From Mycobacterium sp. AT1 (lineage in GTDB: Bacteria > Actinomycetota > Actinomycetes > Mycobacteriales > Mycobacteriaceae), in assembly GCF_002043095.1 (NCBI RefSeq), contig NZ_MVOC01000033.1, positions 1 through 59,142 on the forward strand: DNA of 59,142 nt, read 5' to 3'. Under the pieces are notes generated by a model. It was not told where the DNA came from. It did no database searches and worked only from the letters and a program-made list of their open reading frames with translations. Made by a program: the position numbers and the translations under genes. Positions 52,562 to 59,142 of this stretch are shown one piece after another (the stretch's first letter is position 1; every line of letters begins with the position of its first letter).

Positions 52562-53953
52562 ATGTCACACAGGCACACACCGTCGGCTTCGATCTCTCCG
52601 GCATACACCGGCCGGCTCTCGACCTCGCCAGTGCCGACGCTGCGCATGCCCGACGAATCGATGGAACCGCAGGCCGCCTACCGCTTCATCCACGACGAGC
52701 TCATGCTCGACGGCAGCTCGCGACTGAACCTCGCGACGTTCGTCACGACGTGGATGGACCCCGAGGCCGAGAAGCTGATGGCCGAGACGTTCGACAAGAA
52801 CATGATCGACAAGGACGAATATCCGGCCACCGCCGCCATCGAGCAGCGGTGCGTGTGCATGGTCGCCGACCTCTTCCACGCCGAGAACCTCCGCGACGAC
52901 GACCCGAGCAGCGCCGTCGGAGTGTCGACGGTGGGCTCGAGTGAAGCCGTGATGCTCGCCGGTCTGGCGATGAGCTGGCTGTGGCGGCAGAAGGTCGGCG
53001 ACGGAAAGAACGGCTGGCGCACGCGGCGGCCGAATCTGGTGATGGGCTCCAACGTTCAGGTGGTGTGGGAGAAGTTCTGCCGTTACTTCGACGTGGAACC
53101 CGTCTACCTCCCGATGGAGGAGGGGCGCTACGTCATCACCCCCGAGCAGGTTCTCGGCGCGGTGAACGAGGACACCATCGGCGTCGTCGCCATCCTTGGC
53201 ACCACCTACACCGGTGAACTCGAGCCGGTCGCGGAGATCTGCGCGGCCCTCGACGACCTGGCTTCCCAAGGCGGAGTGGACGTTCCGGTGCACGTCGACG
53301 CCGCCAGTGGTGGCTTCGTGGTGCCGTTCCTGCACCCGGAGGTGATCTGGGACTTCCGCCTGCCCCGCGTGGTGTCGATCAACGTCAGCGGCCACAAGTA
53401 CGGCCTGACCTATCCGGGCATCGGCTTCGTCGTCTGGCGCAACGCCGACTACCTGCCCGAGGAGTTGGTGTTCCGCGTCAACTACCTGGGTGGCGACATG
53501 CCCACCTTCACGCTCAACTTCTCCAAGGGCGGCAACCAGGTCATCGGGCAGTACTACAACTTCCTGCGCCTCGGCCGAGCCGGCTACGGCCAGGTGATGT
53601 CGTGCCTGTCGACGACGGCGCGTTGGCTGGGCGATCAGCTGCGGGACGGTGAGCACTTCGAGCTGATCTCCGACGGCTCGGCGATACCGGTGGTCAGCTT
53701 CAAGCTCACGGGCGACCGCGGCTACACCGAGTTCGACGTCTCGCACGCGTTGCGGGCCTACGGCTGGCAAGTACCCGCCTACACGATGCCTGCCGACGCC
53801 ACCGACGTCACCGTGCTGCGGGTCGTGGTCCGCGAGGGCTTCTCCACCGACCTGGCGAGAGCACTGCGAGACGACCTGCTGACCGTGCTCAAGACACTCG
53901 ACGAGTTGAAGCCCAACGGGCACTTCGACGAGGTGCAGCCGTTCGCCCACTAG
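52562..53953 (+). CDS. gadB: Glutamate decarboxylase
   Basis: A PLP enzyme that makes GABA from glutamate and consumes a proton, linked to acid tolerance. It has 463 residues. VGSSEAVMLAGLAMSW, PVHVDAASGGFVVPFLHPE and the PLP-Lys motif SINVSGHKYGLTYPG (Lys279) are typical. AGAAGGGACACC precedes the ATG. It follows nnr by 12 bases. If the aldehyde dehydrogenase of the nearby island makes GABA from aminobutyraldehyde, both would feed the same pool, but that is speculation. Confidence 0.97.
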   Translation: MSHRHTPSASISPAYTGRLSTSPVPTLRMPDESMEPQAAYRFIHDELMLDGSSRLNLATFVTTWMDPEAEKLMAETFDKNMIDKDEYPATAAIEQRCVCMVADLFHAENLRDDDPSSAVGVSTVGSSEAVMLAGLAMSWLWRQKVGDGKNGWRTRRPNLVMGSNVQVVWEKFCRYFDVEPVYLPMEEGRYVITPEQVLGAVNEDTIGVVAILGTTYTGELEPVAEICAALDDLASQGGVDVPVHVDAASGGFVVPFLHPEVIWDFRLPRVVSINVSGHKYGLTYPGIGFVVWRNADYLPEELVFRVNYLGGDMPTFTLNFSKGGNQVIGQYYNFLRLGRAGYGQVMSCLSTTARWLGDQLRDGEHFELISDGSAIPVVSFKLTGDRGYTEFDVSHALRAYGWQVPAYTMPADATDVTVLRVVVREGFSTDLARALRDDLLTVLKTLDELKPNGHFDEVQPFAH

Positions 53954-54000
53954 GGCGGCTCGAACGCCGCCGCAGGCGGTTCTGAGACAATCGTGGCCTG

Positions 54001-55170
54001 ATGACCGTGCCTCCGACCGAACTGCCGACCTCCACCGCCGTCCCGACCGCGGTGGTGGATCTCGGCGCGATCCGGCACAACGTGCGCCTGTTGCGCGAGC
54101 TCGCCGGGTCTGCCGATGTGATGGCCGTCGTCAAGGCCGACGGCTACGGTCACGGCGCGGCGCGCGTCGGCCAGGCCGCCGTCGAGGCGGGCGCGTCGGA
54201 ACTCGGCGTCGCGACCCTCTCCGAGGCGCTCGACCTGCGTCGGGACGGTGTCACAGCCCCGGTGCTGTGTTGGTTGCATGCGCCGGGCACCGACTTCGCA
54301 CCCGCCCTGATGGCCGACGTCCAACTGGGGGTGTCGTCGACCCGGCAGCTGGGCGAGGTGCTCGACGCGACCCGACGCACGGGCCGCACCGCGACCGTCA
54401 CCGTCAAGGTGGACACCGGCCTGAGCCGCAACGGCGTCGGTGCCGCCGAGTTCCCGGCCCTGCTGCCTGCGCTGCGCAACGCGGCTGCGGACGGGGCGAT
54501 CAGGCTTCGCGGCCTGATGTCTCACCTGGCCTGTGGTGACGATCCGACCAGCCAGGCCAACGACCGCCAGGCTCGACGCTTCGCGGAGATGCGCACGCAG
54601 GCCCGCGAGGCCGGCGTCGAGTTCGAGATGCACCACCTCTCCAACTCTCCGGCCGCCATGACGCGGCCGGACCTGGCGTTCGACATGGTGCGTCCCGGCA
54701 TCGCGGTGTACGGGCAGACCCCGATTCCGGCCAGGGGCGACATGGGCCTGCGACCCGCCATGACGTTGAGGTGCCCGGTCGCCCTCGTCCGCCGGCTCGC
54801 GGCGGGCGACGGGGTCTCCTACGGCCACACGTGGGTCGCCGACGCCGACACCACCGTCGCCCTCATCCCGCTGGGGTACGCCGACGGCGTGTTCCGCGGT
54901 CTGAGCGGTCGGATGTCGGTCCTGATCAACGGCAAACTCCGACCGAACGTCGGCCGAATCTGCATGGACCAGTTCGTGGTCGACCTCGGGCCGGGACCGG
55001 TCGACGTGAGTGAGGGGGACACCGCCGTCCTCTTCGGGCCCGGCGACGACGGTGGACCGACGACGCAGGACTGGGCGACGACGTTGGGCACCATCAACTA
55101 CGAGGTCGTCACCAGTCCACGCGGCCGGGTGTCTCGGGTGTACGTCGACGAGTCGGGCGGAAGTCGTTGA
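54001..55170 (+). CDS. alr: Alanine racemase
   Basis: Forms D-alanine for peptidoglycan. It has 389 residues. The PLP Lys lies in [14 protein letters not shown] (Lys45). The catalytic Tyr is near [39 protein letters not shown] and [15 protein letters not shown] are family motifs. ATG at 54001. Its stop overlaps the next gene by four bases. Confidence 0.97.
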   Translation: MTVPPTELPTSTAVPTAVVDLGAIRHNVRLLRELAGSADVMAVVKADGYGHGAARVGQAAVEAGASELGVATLSEALDLRRDGVTAPVLCWLHAPGTDFAPALMADVQLGVSSTRQLGEVLDATRRTGRTATVTVKVDTGLSRNGVGAAEFPALLPALRNAAADGAIRLRGLMSHLACGDDPTSQANDRQARRFAEMRTQAREAGVEFEMHHLSNSPAAMTRPDLAFDMVRPGIAVYGQTPIPARGDMGLRPAMTLRCPVALVRRLAAGDGVSYGHTWVADADTTVALIPLGYADGVFRGLSGRMSVLINGKLRPNVGRICMDQFVVDLGPGPVDVSEGDTAVLFGPGDDGGPTTQDWATTLGTINYEVVTSPRGRVSRVYVDESGGSR

Positions 55171-56261
55171 GCCGCAAGCGAAGAGGTCAGTGGTTGGCCG
55201 GCGTCGCCGGCATCTCGGCGGTCGGCGGACTGGCCGGTGCCACCGTGGCGCGCTCCCTGACACGCCGCGTCACCGACGTCGACCCACACCTGGACGAGGA
55301 CTTCGAGATTCTCGACGCCGACCGAGGATGCGTGGTGACGACGTCGGACGGCGTTCCCCTCGCTGTCAGGGAGGTCGGTCCGGAGGACGCGCCGCTGACG
55401 GTGGTCTTCGCCCATGGTTTCAGTCTTCGCATGGGGGCGTTCTACTTTCAACGGGCGCGGCTGACCGAACAGTGGGGGTCGCAGGTCCGCATGGTGTTCT
55501 ACGACCAGCGCGGGCACGGTCAATCCGGCGAGGCGTCACCCGAGTCCTATACCGTCCCCCAGCTGGGACAGGATCTCGAGACGGTGCTGTCGGTGATGGC
55601 GCCACGCGGGCCGGTGGTACTCGTCGGACACTCCATGGGCGGGATGACGGTGTTGTCCCATGCCCGCCAGCATCCGCAGCGCTATCCCAGCCGAGTCGTC
55701 GGCGTCGCCCTGATTTCCTCAGCAGCCGAAGGGGTTTCGCGTTCTCCGCTCGGCGAGGTCCTGAAGAACCCCGTGCTGGAAGCCGCCCGCTTCGCCGTGC
55801 GCTACGCGCCGAAGATGGTCCACCGCACCCGCGGTGCGGCGAGTTCGGTGATCGGCCCGGTGCTGCGGGCGGCGTCCTACGGCGACGAGAAGGTCAGCAG
55901 GAGCGTCGTCGCGTTCTCCGAGAGGATGATGCACGACACGCCTATCGCCACCCTGGTCGGCTTTCTGCACGCCCTCGAGGTGCACGACGAGACGGCAGCC
56001 CTTCCCGTTCTCGCCAAGGTGCCGACGCTGATCGTCTGCGGTGACCACGACTTGCTGACACCGAAGGAGTACTCGGAGGCCATGGCCGCTGAGCTGCCGA
56101 AGTCCGAGCTCGTCATCATCGGCGGCGCAGGACATCTCGTTCAACTGGAGCAACCGGAGATCGTCGACGACGCGTTGGTGCGACTCGTCGAGCGGGCGAC
56201 GCCGTCCAAGCTGGTCGCGATGACGCGTCGGCTGCGGCAGCGGGTGCGCAGCCATGGCTGA
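55167..56261 (+). CDS. Alpha/beta hydrolase, possibly membrane-anchored
   Basis: A 364-residue hydrolase between alr and tsaE. The N-terminus has a Gly/Ala hydrophobic stretch ([20 protein letters not shown]) that may be a membrane anchor or signal. [28 protein letters not shown], the nucleophile elbow [17 protein letters not shown] (Ser), [15 protein letters not shown] and [15 protein letters not shown] give a full catalytic triad. It is coupled to alr by overlap and to tsaE by eight bases. The substrate is unknown; lipid or cell-wall ester hydrolysis is plausible. Confidence 0.9.
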   Translation: MSRKRRGQWLAGVAGISAVGGLAGATVARSLTRRVTDVDPHLDEDFEILDADRGCVVTTSDGVPLAVREVGPEDAPLTVVFAHGFSLRMGAFYFQRARLTEQWGSQVRMVFYDQRGHGQSGEASPESYTVPQLGQDLETVLSVMAPRGPVVLVGHSMGGMTVLSHARQHPQRYPSRVVGVALISSAAEGVSRSPLGEVLKNPVLEAARFAVRYAPKMVHRTRGAASSVIGPVLRAASYGDEKVSRSVVAFSERMMHDTPIATLVGFLHALEVHDETAALPVLAKVPTLIVCGDHDLLTPKEYSEAMAAELPKSELVIIGGAGHLVQLEQPEIVDDALVRLVERATPSKLVAMTRRLRQRVRSHG

Positions 56262-56721
56262 GATCCTCGAGGGAACCGCGGAGCTGCCGACCGCGGAGGA
56301 CACCCTCGCCTTCGGCGCCAGCCTGGGAGCCGACCTCGTCGCCGGTGACGTCGTCGTCTTGTCGGGGCCACTGGGTGCGGGGAAGACGGTGCTGGCCAAG
56401 GGAATCGCCAAGGCGATGCACGTGGGTGGCGCGGTCACCTCGCCGACGTTCGTGTTGGCGCGGGTCCACCCGGCGCTACGGGAGGGCACACCCGCCATGG
56501 TGCACGTCGACGTGTACCGGCTGCTCGACCACGCCGGGGCGGATCTGCTCGCCGAACTCGACTCCCTGGATCTGGACACCGATCTGGAGGACGCCGTCGT
56601 GGTGGTCGAATGGGGCGAGGGGCTCGCGGAGCGGTTGTCCGAGCGCCATTTGGACATCAGGCTCGAGCGTGGCGGCGCCACGGACGTCCGAATTGCAACC
56701 TGGAAGTGGGCGGGAAGATGA
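56254..56721 (+). CDS. tsaE: tRNA threonylcarbamoyladenosine biosynthesis ATPase TsaE
   Basis: The ATPase that drives the TsaB-TsaD complex in t6A modification of ANN-decoding tRNAs. It has 155 residues: the Walker A VLSGPLGAGKTVLAKGIAKAM (Lys44), VTSPTFVLARV and MVHVDVYRLLDHA, and VVVEWGEGLAERL. It starts inside the hydrolase gene and overlaps tsaB by four bases. Confidence 0.96.
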   Translation: MAEILEGTAELPTAEDTLAFGASLGADLVAGDVVVLSGPLGAGKTVLAKGIAKAMHVGGAVTSPTFVLARVHPALREGTPAMVHVDVYRLLDHAGADLLAELDSLDLDTDLEDAVVVVEWGEGLAERLSERHLDIRLERGGATDVRIATWKWAGR

Positions 56722-57347
56722 CCGTCGTCCTGGCGATCGACACCGCCACCCCGGCCGTCACCGCGGGGGTGGTCCGCCGCGGGCCTTCCGGTGTCGAAGT
56801 CCTCGGCGAGCGGGTCACCGTCGACCCGAGGGCCCACGCCGAGCAACTGACTCCGAATGTGTTGGGCGCCTTGGCCGATGCCGGGATGGCGATGGCCGAC
56901 CTCGAGGCCGTGGTCGTCGGGTGTGGTCCCGGCCCGTTCACGGGGCTGCGCGTCGGCATGGCGACCGCCGCGGCGTACGGACACGCACTCGGGCTTCCGG
57001 TGTTCGGCGTCTGCAGTCTCGACGCGATCGGGGTGGACACCGCGGGCGACGTGCTGGTGGTCACCGACGCCCGCCGCCGCGAGGTGTATTGGGCGCGCTA
57101 CCGCGACGGAGTCCGGGTCGACGGTCCCGCGGTCAACGCACCCGCCGACGTGCCCGCCGACGCGTCGGCGGTCGCCGGTTCACCCGAGCACACTGCGCTC
57201 TTCGGTTTGCCGCAATTGCCGCCCACCGTGCCGACCGCGTCCGGGCTGGTACGCGCCGTCGACTGGGACACCCCGCCAGAACCGTTGGTGCCGTTGTACC
57301 TTCGGCGTCCCGACGCCAAGCCTCAGCAGCAGTCGGTGCGGCCGTGA
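56718..57347 (+). CDS. tsaB: tRNA threonylcarbamoyladenosine biosynthesis protein TsaB
   Basis: The TsaD partner and scaffold of the t6A complex. It has 209 residues: VLAIDTATPAVTAGV, GCGPGPFTGLRVGMATAAAYGHALGLPVFGVCSLDAI and VVTDARRREVYWARYRDG are typical. ATG at 56718 overlaps tsaE (ATGA). It overlaps rimI by four bases. Confidence 0.96.
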   Translation: MTVVLAIDTATPAVTAGVVRRGPSGVEVLGERVTVDPRAHAEQLTPNVLGALADAGMAMADLEAVVVGCGPGPFTGLRVGMATAAAYGHALGLPVFGVCSLDAIGVDTAGDVLVVTDARRREVYWARYRDGVRVDGPAVNAPADVPADASAVAGSPEHTALFGLPQLPPTVPTASGLVRAVDWDTPPEPLVPLYLRRPDAKPQQQSVRP

Positions 57348-57808
57348 CCGTCGAGTACGGACCGCTGACGATCGGTGACGCCGACCGCTGCGCCGCCCTT
57401 GAGGCCGAGCTGTTCCCCGGCGACGACCCATGGCCCGCAGTGGCGTTCATCCGCGAGCTGGAGTCGGCGCACAACCACTACGTGTCGGCACGACTCGAGG
57501 GCGAACTGGTCGGCTACGCCGGTGTGAGCAGGCTGGGCCGCAAACCACCGTTCGAGTACGAGGTGCACACCATCGGCGTCGACGAGCGCTTCCAGGGGCG
57601 GGGCATCGGCCGTACCCTCCTCGACCAGCTGCTCGCCATCGCCGACGGGGGAGACGTCTTCCTCGAGGTGCGCACGGACAACGCGGCGGCGATCGGCCTG
57701 TACAAGAGCGTCGGCTTCGCCGTGCTTGGCGTCCGCAAGCGGTACTACCGGGTCAGCGGTGCCGACGCCTACACGATGCGGCGAGTAGCGGGGAAAGAGG
57801 CACGATGA
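57344..57808 (+). CDS. rimI: Ribosomal protein S18-alanine N-acetyltransferase RimI
   Basis: A GNAT enzyme that acetylates the N-terminus of ribosomal protein S18. It has 154 residues: [28 protein letters not shown] at the start, the acetyl-CoA loop in [20 protein letters not shown], and [30 protein letters not shown] at the end. GTG at 57344 overlaps the tsaB stop. It lies between tsaB and tsaD, the usual actinobacterial order. Confidence 0.94.
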   Translation: MTVEYGPLTIGDADRCAALEAELFPGDDPWPAVAFIRELESAHNHYVSARLEGELVGYAGVSRLGRKPPFEYEVHTIGVDERFQGRGIGRTLLDQLLAIADGGDVFLEVRTDNAAAIGLYKSVGFAVLGVRKRYYRVSGADAYTMRRVAGKEAR

Positions 57809-58827
57809 TCGTCTTGGCCATCGAAAGTTCCTGTGACGAAACGGGAGTCGGGATCTGCGCGCTCGACGACGACGGCACCGTCACGCTGCTGGCCGACGAG
57901 GTCGCCTCCAGCGTCGACGAGCATGCCCGGTTCGGCGGCGTCGTCCCCGAGATCGCGTCACGCGCACATCTCGAGGCTCTCGGCCCGACGATGCGCCGGG
58001 CGCTGGCCACCGCCGGTGTGTCGAAGCCCGACGTGGTCGCCGCCACCATCGGACCCGGCCTGGCTGGCGCCCTGCTGGTGGGTGTTGCTGCCGCCAAGGC
58101 GTATTCGGCCGCCTGGGAGGTGCCGTTCTACGCGGTCAACCACCTCGGCGGGCACCTCGCCGCCGACGTCTACGACCACGGACCGTTGCCAGAGAGTGTG
58201 GGGCTGCTGGTGTCGGGCGGGCACACCAACCTGCTGCACGTGCGATCGCTGGGCGAGCCGATCGAGGAGATCGGCAGCACCGTCGACGACGCGGCCGGTG
58301 AGGCGTACGACAAGATCGCCAGACTGCTCGGCCTCGGCTACCCGGGTGGCAGGGTGCTCGACGACCTCGCCCGTACGGGCGACCGAGACGCCATCGTCTT
58401 CCCGCGGGGAATGACCGGTCCCCGCGACGACCCCTACGCGTTCAGCTTCTCGGGGCTCAAGACGGCCGTCGCCCGGTATGTGGAGTCGCACCCCGACGCC
58501 GCGACCGCCGACGTCGCTGCGGGCTTCCAGGAAGCGGTCGCCGACGTGCTCACGAAGAAGGCCGTCCGCGCCGCGGAAGCCCTCGGCGTGTCGACGCTGT
58601 TGATCGCGGGCGGTGTCGCGGCCAACTCGCGGCTGCGCGAACTCGCCGAGGAGCGTTGCGCGGCAGCCGGTTTGACGCTGCGGGTGCCACGGCCCCGGTT
58701 GTGCACCGACAACGGCGCGATGATCGCCTCGTTCGCCGCGCACCTGATCGCCGCGGGTGCGCCGCCGTCGCAGCTGTCGGTGGCGACCGACCCCGGCCTG
58801 CCGGTGGTCCGCGGACAGGTCGCCTGA
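57805..58827 (+). CDS. tsaD: tRNA threonylcarbamoyltransferase TsaD
   Basis: The catalytic subunit that transfers threonylcarbamoyl to A37 of tRNA. It has 340 residues: [15 protein letters not shown], the metal ligands in [10 protein letters not shown] (His113 and His117), [43 protein letters not shown] and [18 protein letters not shown] at 57805 overlaps rimI. A short tandem repeat spans its stop codon. Confidence 0.97.
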   Translation: MIVLAIESSCDETGVGICALDDDGTVTLLADEVASSVDEHARFGGVVPEIASRAHLEALGPTMRRALATAGVSKPDVVAATIGPGLAGALLVGVAAAKAYSAAWEVPFYAVNHLGGHLAADVYDHGPLPESVGLLVSGGHTNLLHVRSLGEPIEEIGSTVDDAAGEAYDKIARLLGLGYPGGRVLDDLARTGDRDAIVFPRGMTGPRDDPYAFSFSGLKTAVARYVESHPDAATADVAAGFQEAVADVLTKKAVRAAEALGVSTLLIAGGVAANSRLRELAEERCAAAGLTLRVPRPRLCTDNGAMIASFAAHLIAAGAPPSQLSVATDPGLPVVRGQVA

Positions 58828-58873
58828 CGCCGCCACAGCCGCCTGACGCCGCCGCAGCCGCCTGACGCCGCCC
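58822..58873 (+). repeat. 19-base tandem repeat across the tsaD stop codon
   Basis: GCCTGACGCC begins at 58822, 58841 and 58860, so a 19-base unit is present about 2.7 times with one or two differences. The first unit contains the tsaD stop, and each further unit repeats TGA in the same context. A GTGGC-N5-GCCAC hairpin follows at 58886-58900. The remainder up to 59038 shows no gene. Confidence 0.75.
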
Positions 58874-59038
58874 CTACACCCGAATGTGGCGTGCTGCCAC
58901 GGAAACCCGCCGAGCCTGGAAGCCCATCGGGGACAGGCGGCCGCGGCTCAAGGCCAGGTTCGCATCCGCGGCAACGGCCTCGACGGGCATGTGGCACAGC
59001 CGAACTGATCAGATCCCAGCCGTGGCGGCGTGGACCGC

Positions 59039-59142
59039 TCAGAAGGGTGGAGGGCTGGGGTCGTCGTCGACGGCGGCCGGGGGTGTGGGTGTGGTGGTGC
59101 GGAGGCGGTGGTTGGTGGCTCGTTCGGCGGTGATGTCGTGGG
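59039..59142 (-). CDS. C-terminal end of a DUF222/HNH (13E12-repeat type) protein (partial)
   Basis: On the minus strand the frame enters from the right edge and reads HDITAERATNHRLRT, then a Pro/Thr/Asp linker and PSPPPF before TGA (59041-59039). Tails of this kind, an ERA-xx-N motif followed by a Pro-rich PPPF end, are typical of the mycobacterial 13E12-repeat HNH endonuclease-like proteins. Only 34 residues are visible and the HNH motif itself lies outside the window. In M. tuberculosis groES follows tsaD, as I recall, so this would be an insertion or local rearrangement. Confidence 0.55.
   Translation of the reverse strand, partial: HDITAERATNHRLRTTTPTPPAAVDDDPSPPPF

Overview
The window comes from a high-G+C actinobacterium, most likely a fast-growing Mycobacterium (Mycolicibacterium type). 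GTG and TTG starts are common and genes overlap by 4-8 bases. The right half follows a gene order I recall from M. tuberculosis around glmS-nnr-gadB-alr-tsaE-tsaB-rimI-tsaD, and an F420-type LLM oxidoreductase is present. Comparisons with M. tuberculosis are from memory, not from a search.

Bases 1-28463 form a B12-dependent glycerol/1,2-propanediol locus joined to cobalamin genes. It contains the end of a VWA chelatase-type protein, cobD, glpK, an MTA/SAH nucleosidase, a fused GAF-kinase-receiver-LuxR regulator, a class II aldolase, a HAD phosphatase, dhaL and dhaK, a DUF336 protein, glpF, a PduO-type adenosyltransferase, OsmC, a histidine phosphatase, cysG/cobA, a LuxR response regulator and a FhuF-like 2Fe-2S protein. 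Then come the three dehydratase subunits in the order small-large-medium, both reactivase subunits, a coupled unknown gene, a broken cobM, cobG, cobH, a broken cobF, cobT, cobB, cobO, cbtB and a GAF regulator. Glycerol or diol would enter through GlpF. GlpK or the dehydratase would act on it. CobO and PduO would make adenosylcobalamin, the reactivase would exchange dead cofactor, and the nucleosidase could remove 5'-deoxyadenosine. No microcompartment shell protein and no aldehyde- or 1,3-propanediol-processing enzyme is visible. Three identical direct-repeat sites (TGCAAC-N5-TGCAAC) lie before glpK, the LuxR regulator and the dehydratase operon, and suggest one undescribed regulon.

Bases 28508-34475 hold an ESX-like gene pair, a GNAT enzyme, LysR with a divergent SDR that lacks YxxxK, an LLM oxidoreductase, and an alpha/beta hydrolase whose nucleophile Ser is Gly. 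Bases 34532-41341 hold glmS, then a TetR/VOC cassette followed by a second copy of the glmS 3' end, then an SDR, a dehalogenase-like hydrolase with a CGNR regulator, and a methyltransferase plus siderophore-interacting protein behind an IdeR-like box.

Bases 41342-50951 look like an inserted amine/ketone catabolic island: AraC, Baeyer-Villiger monooxygenase, cupin, aldehyde dehydrogenase, flavin amine oxidase, APC permease and SDR. It lies between a shrunken copy of the nnr 5' end and intact nnr. Bases 51095-58827 are the conserved housekeeping run nnr, gadB, alr, hydrolase, tsaE, tsaB, rimI and tsaD. The window ends in the C-terminus of a 13E12/HNH-type protein on the minus strand. I saw no tRNA, rRNA, CRISPR array, transposase or convincing riboswitch.
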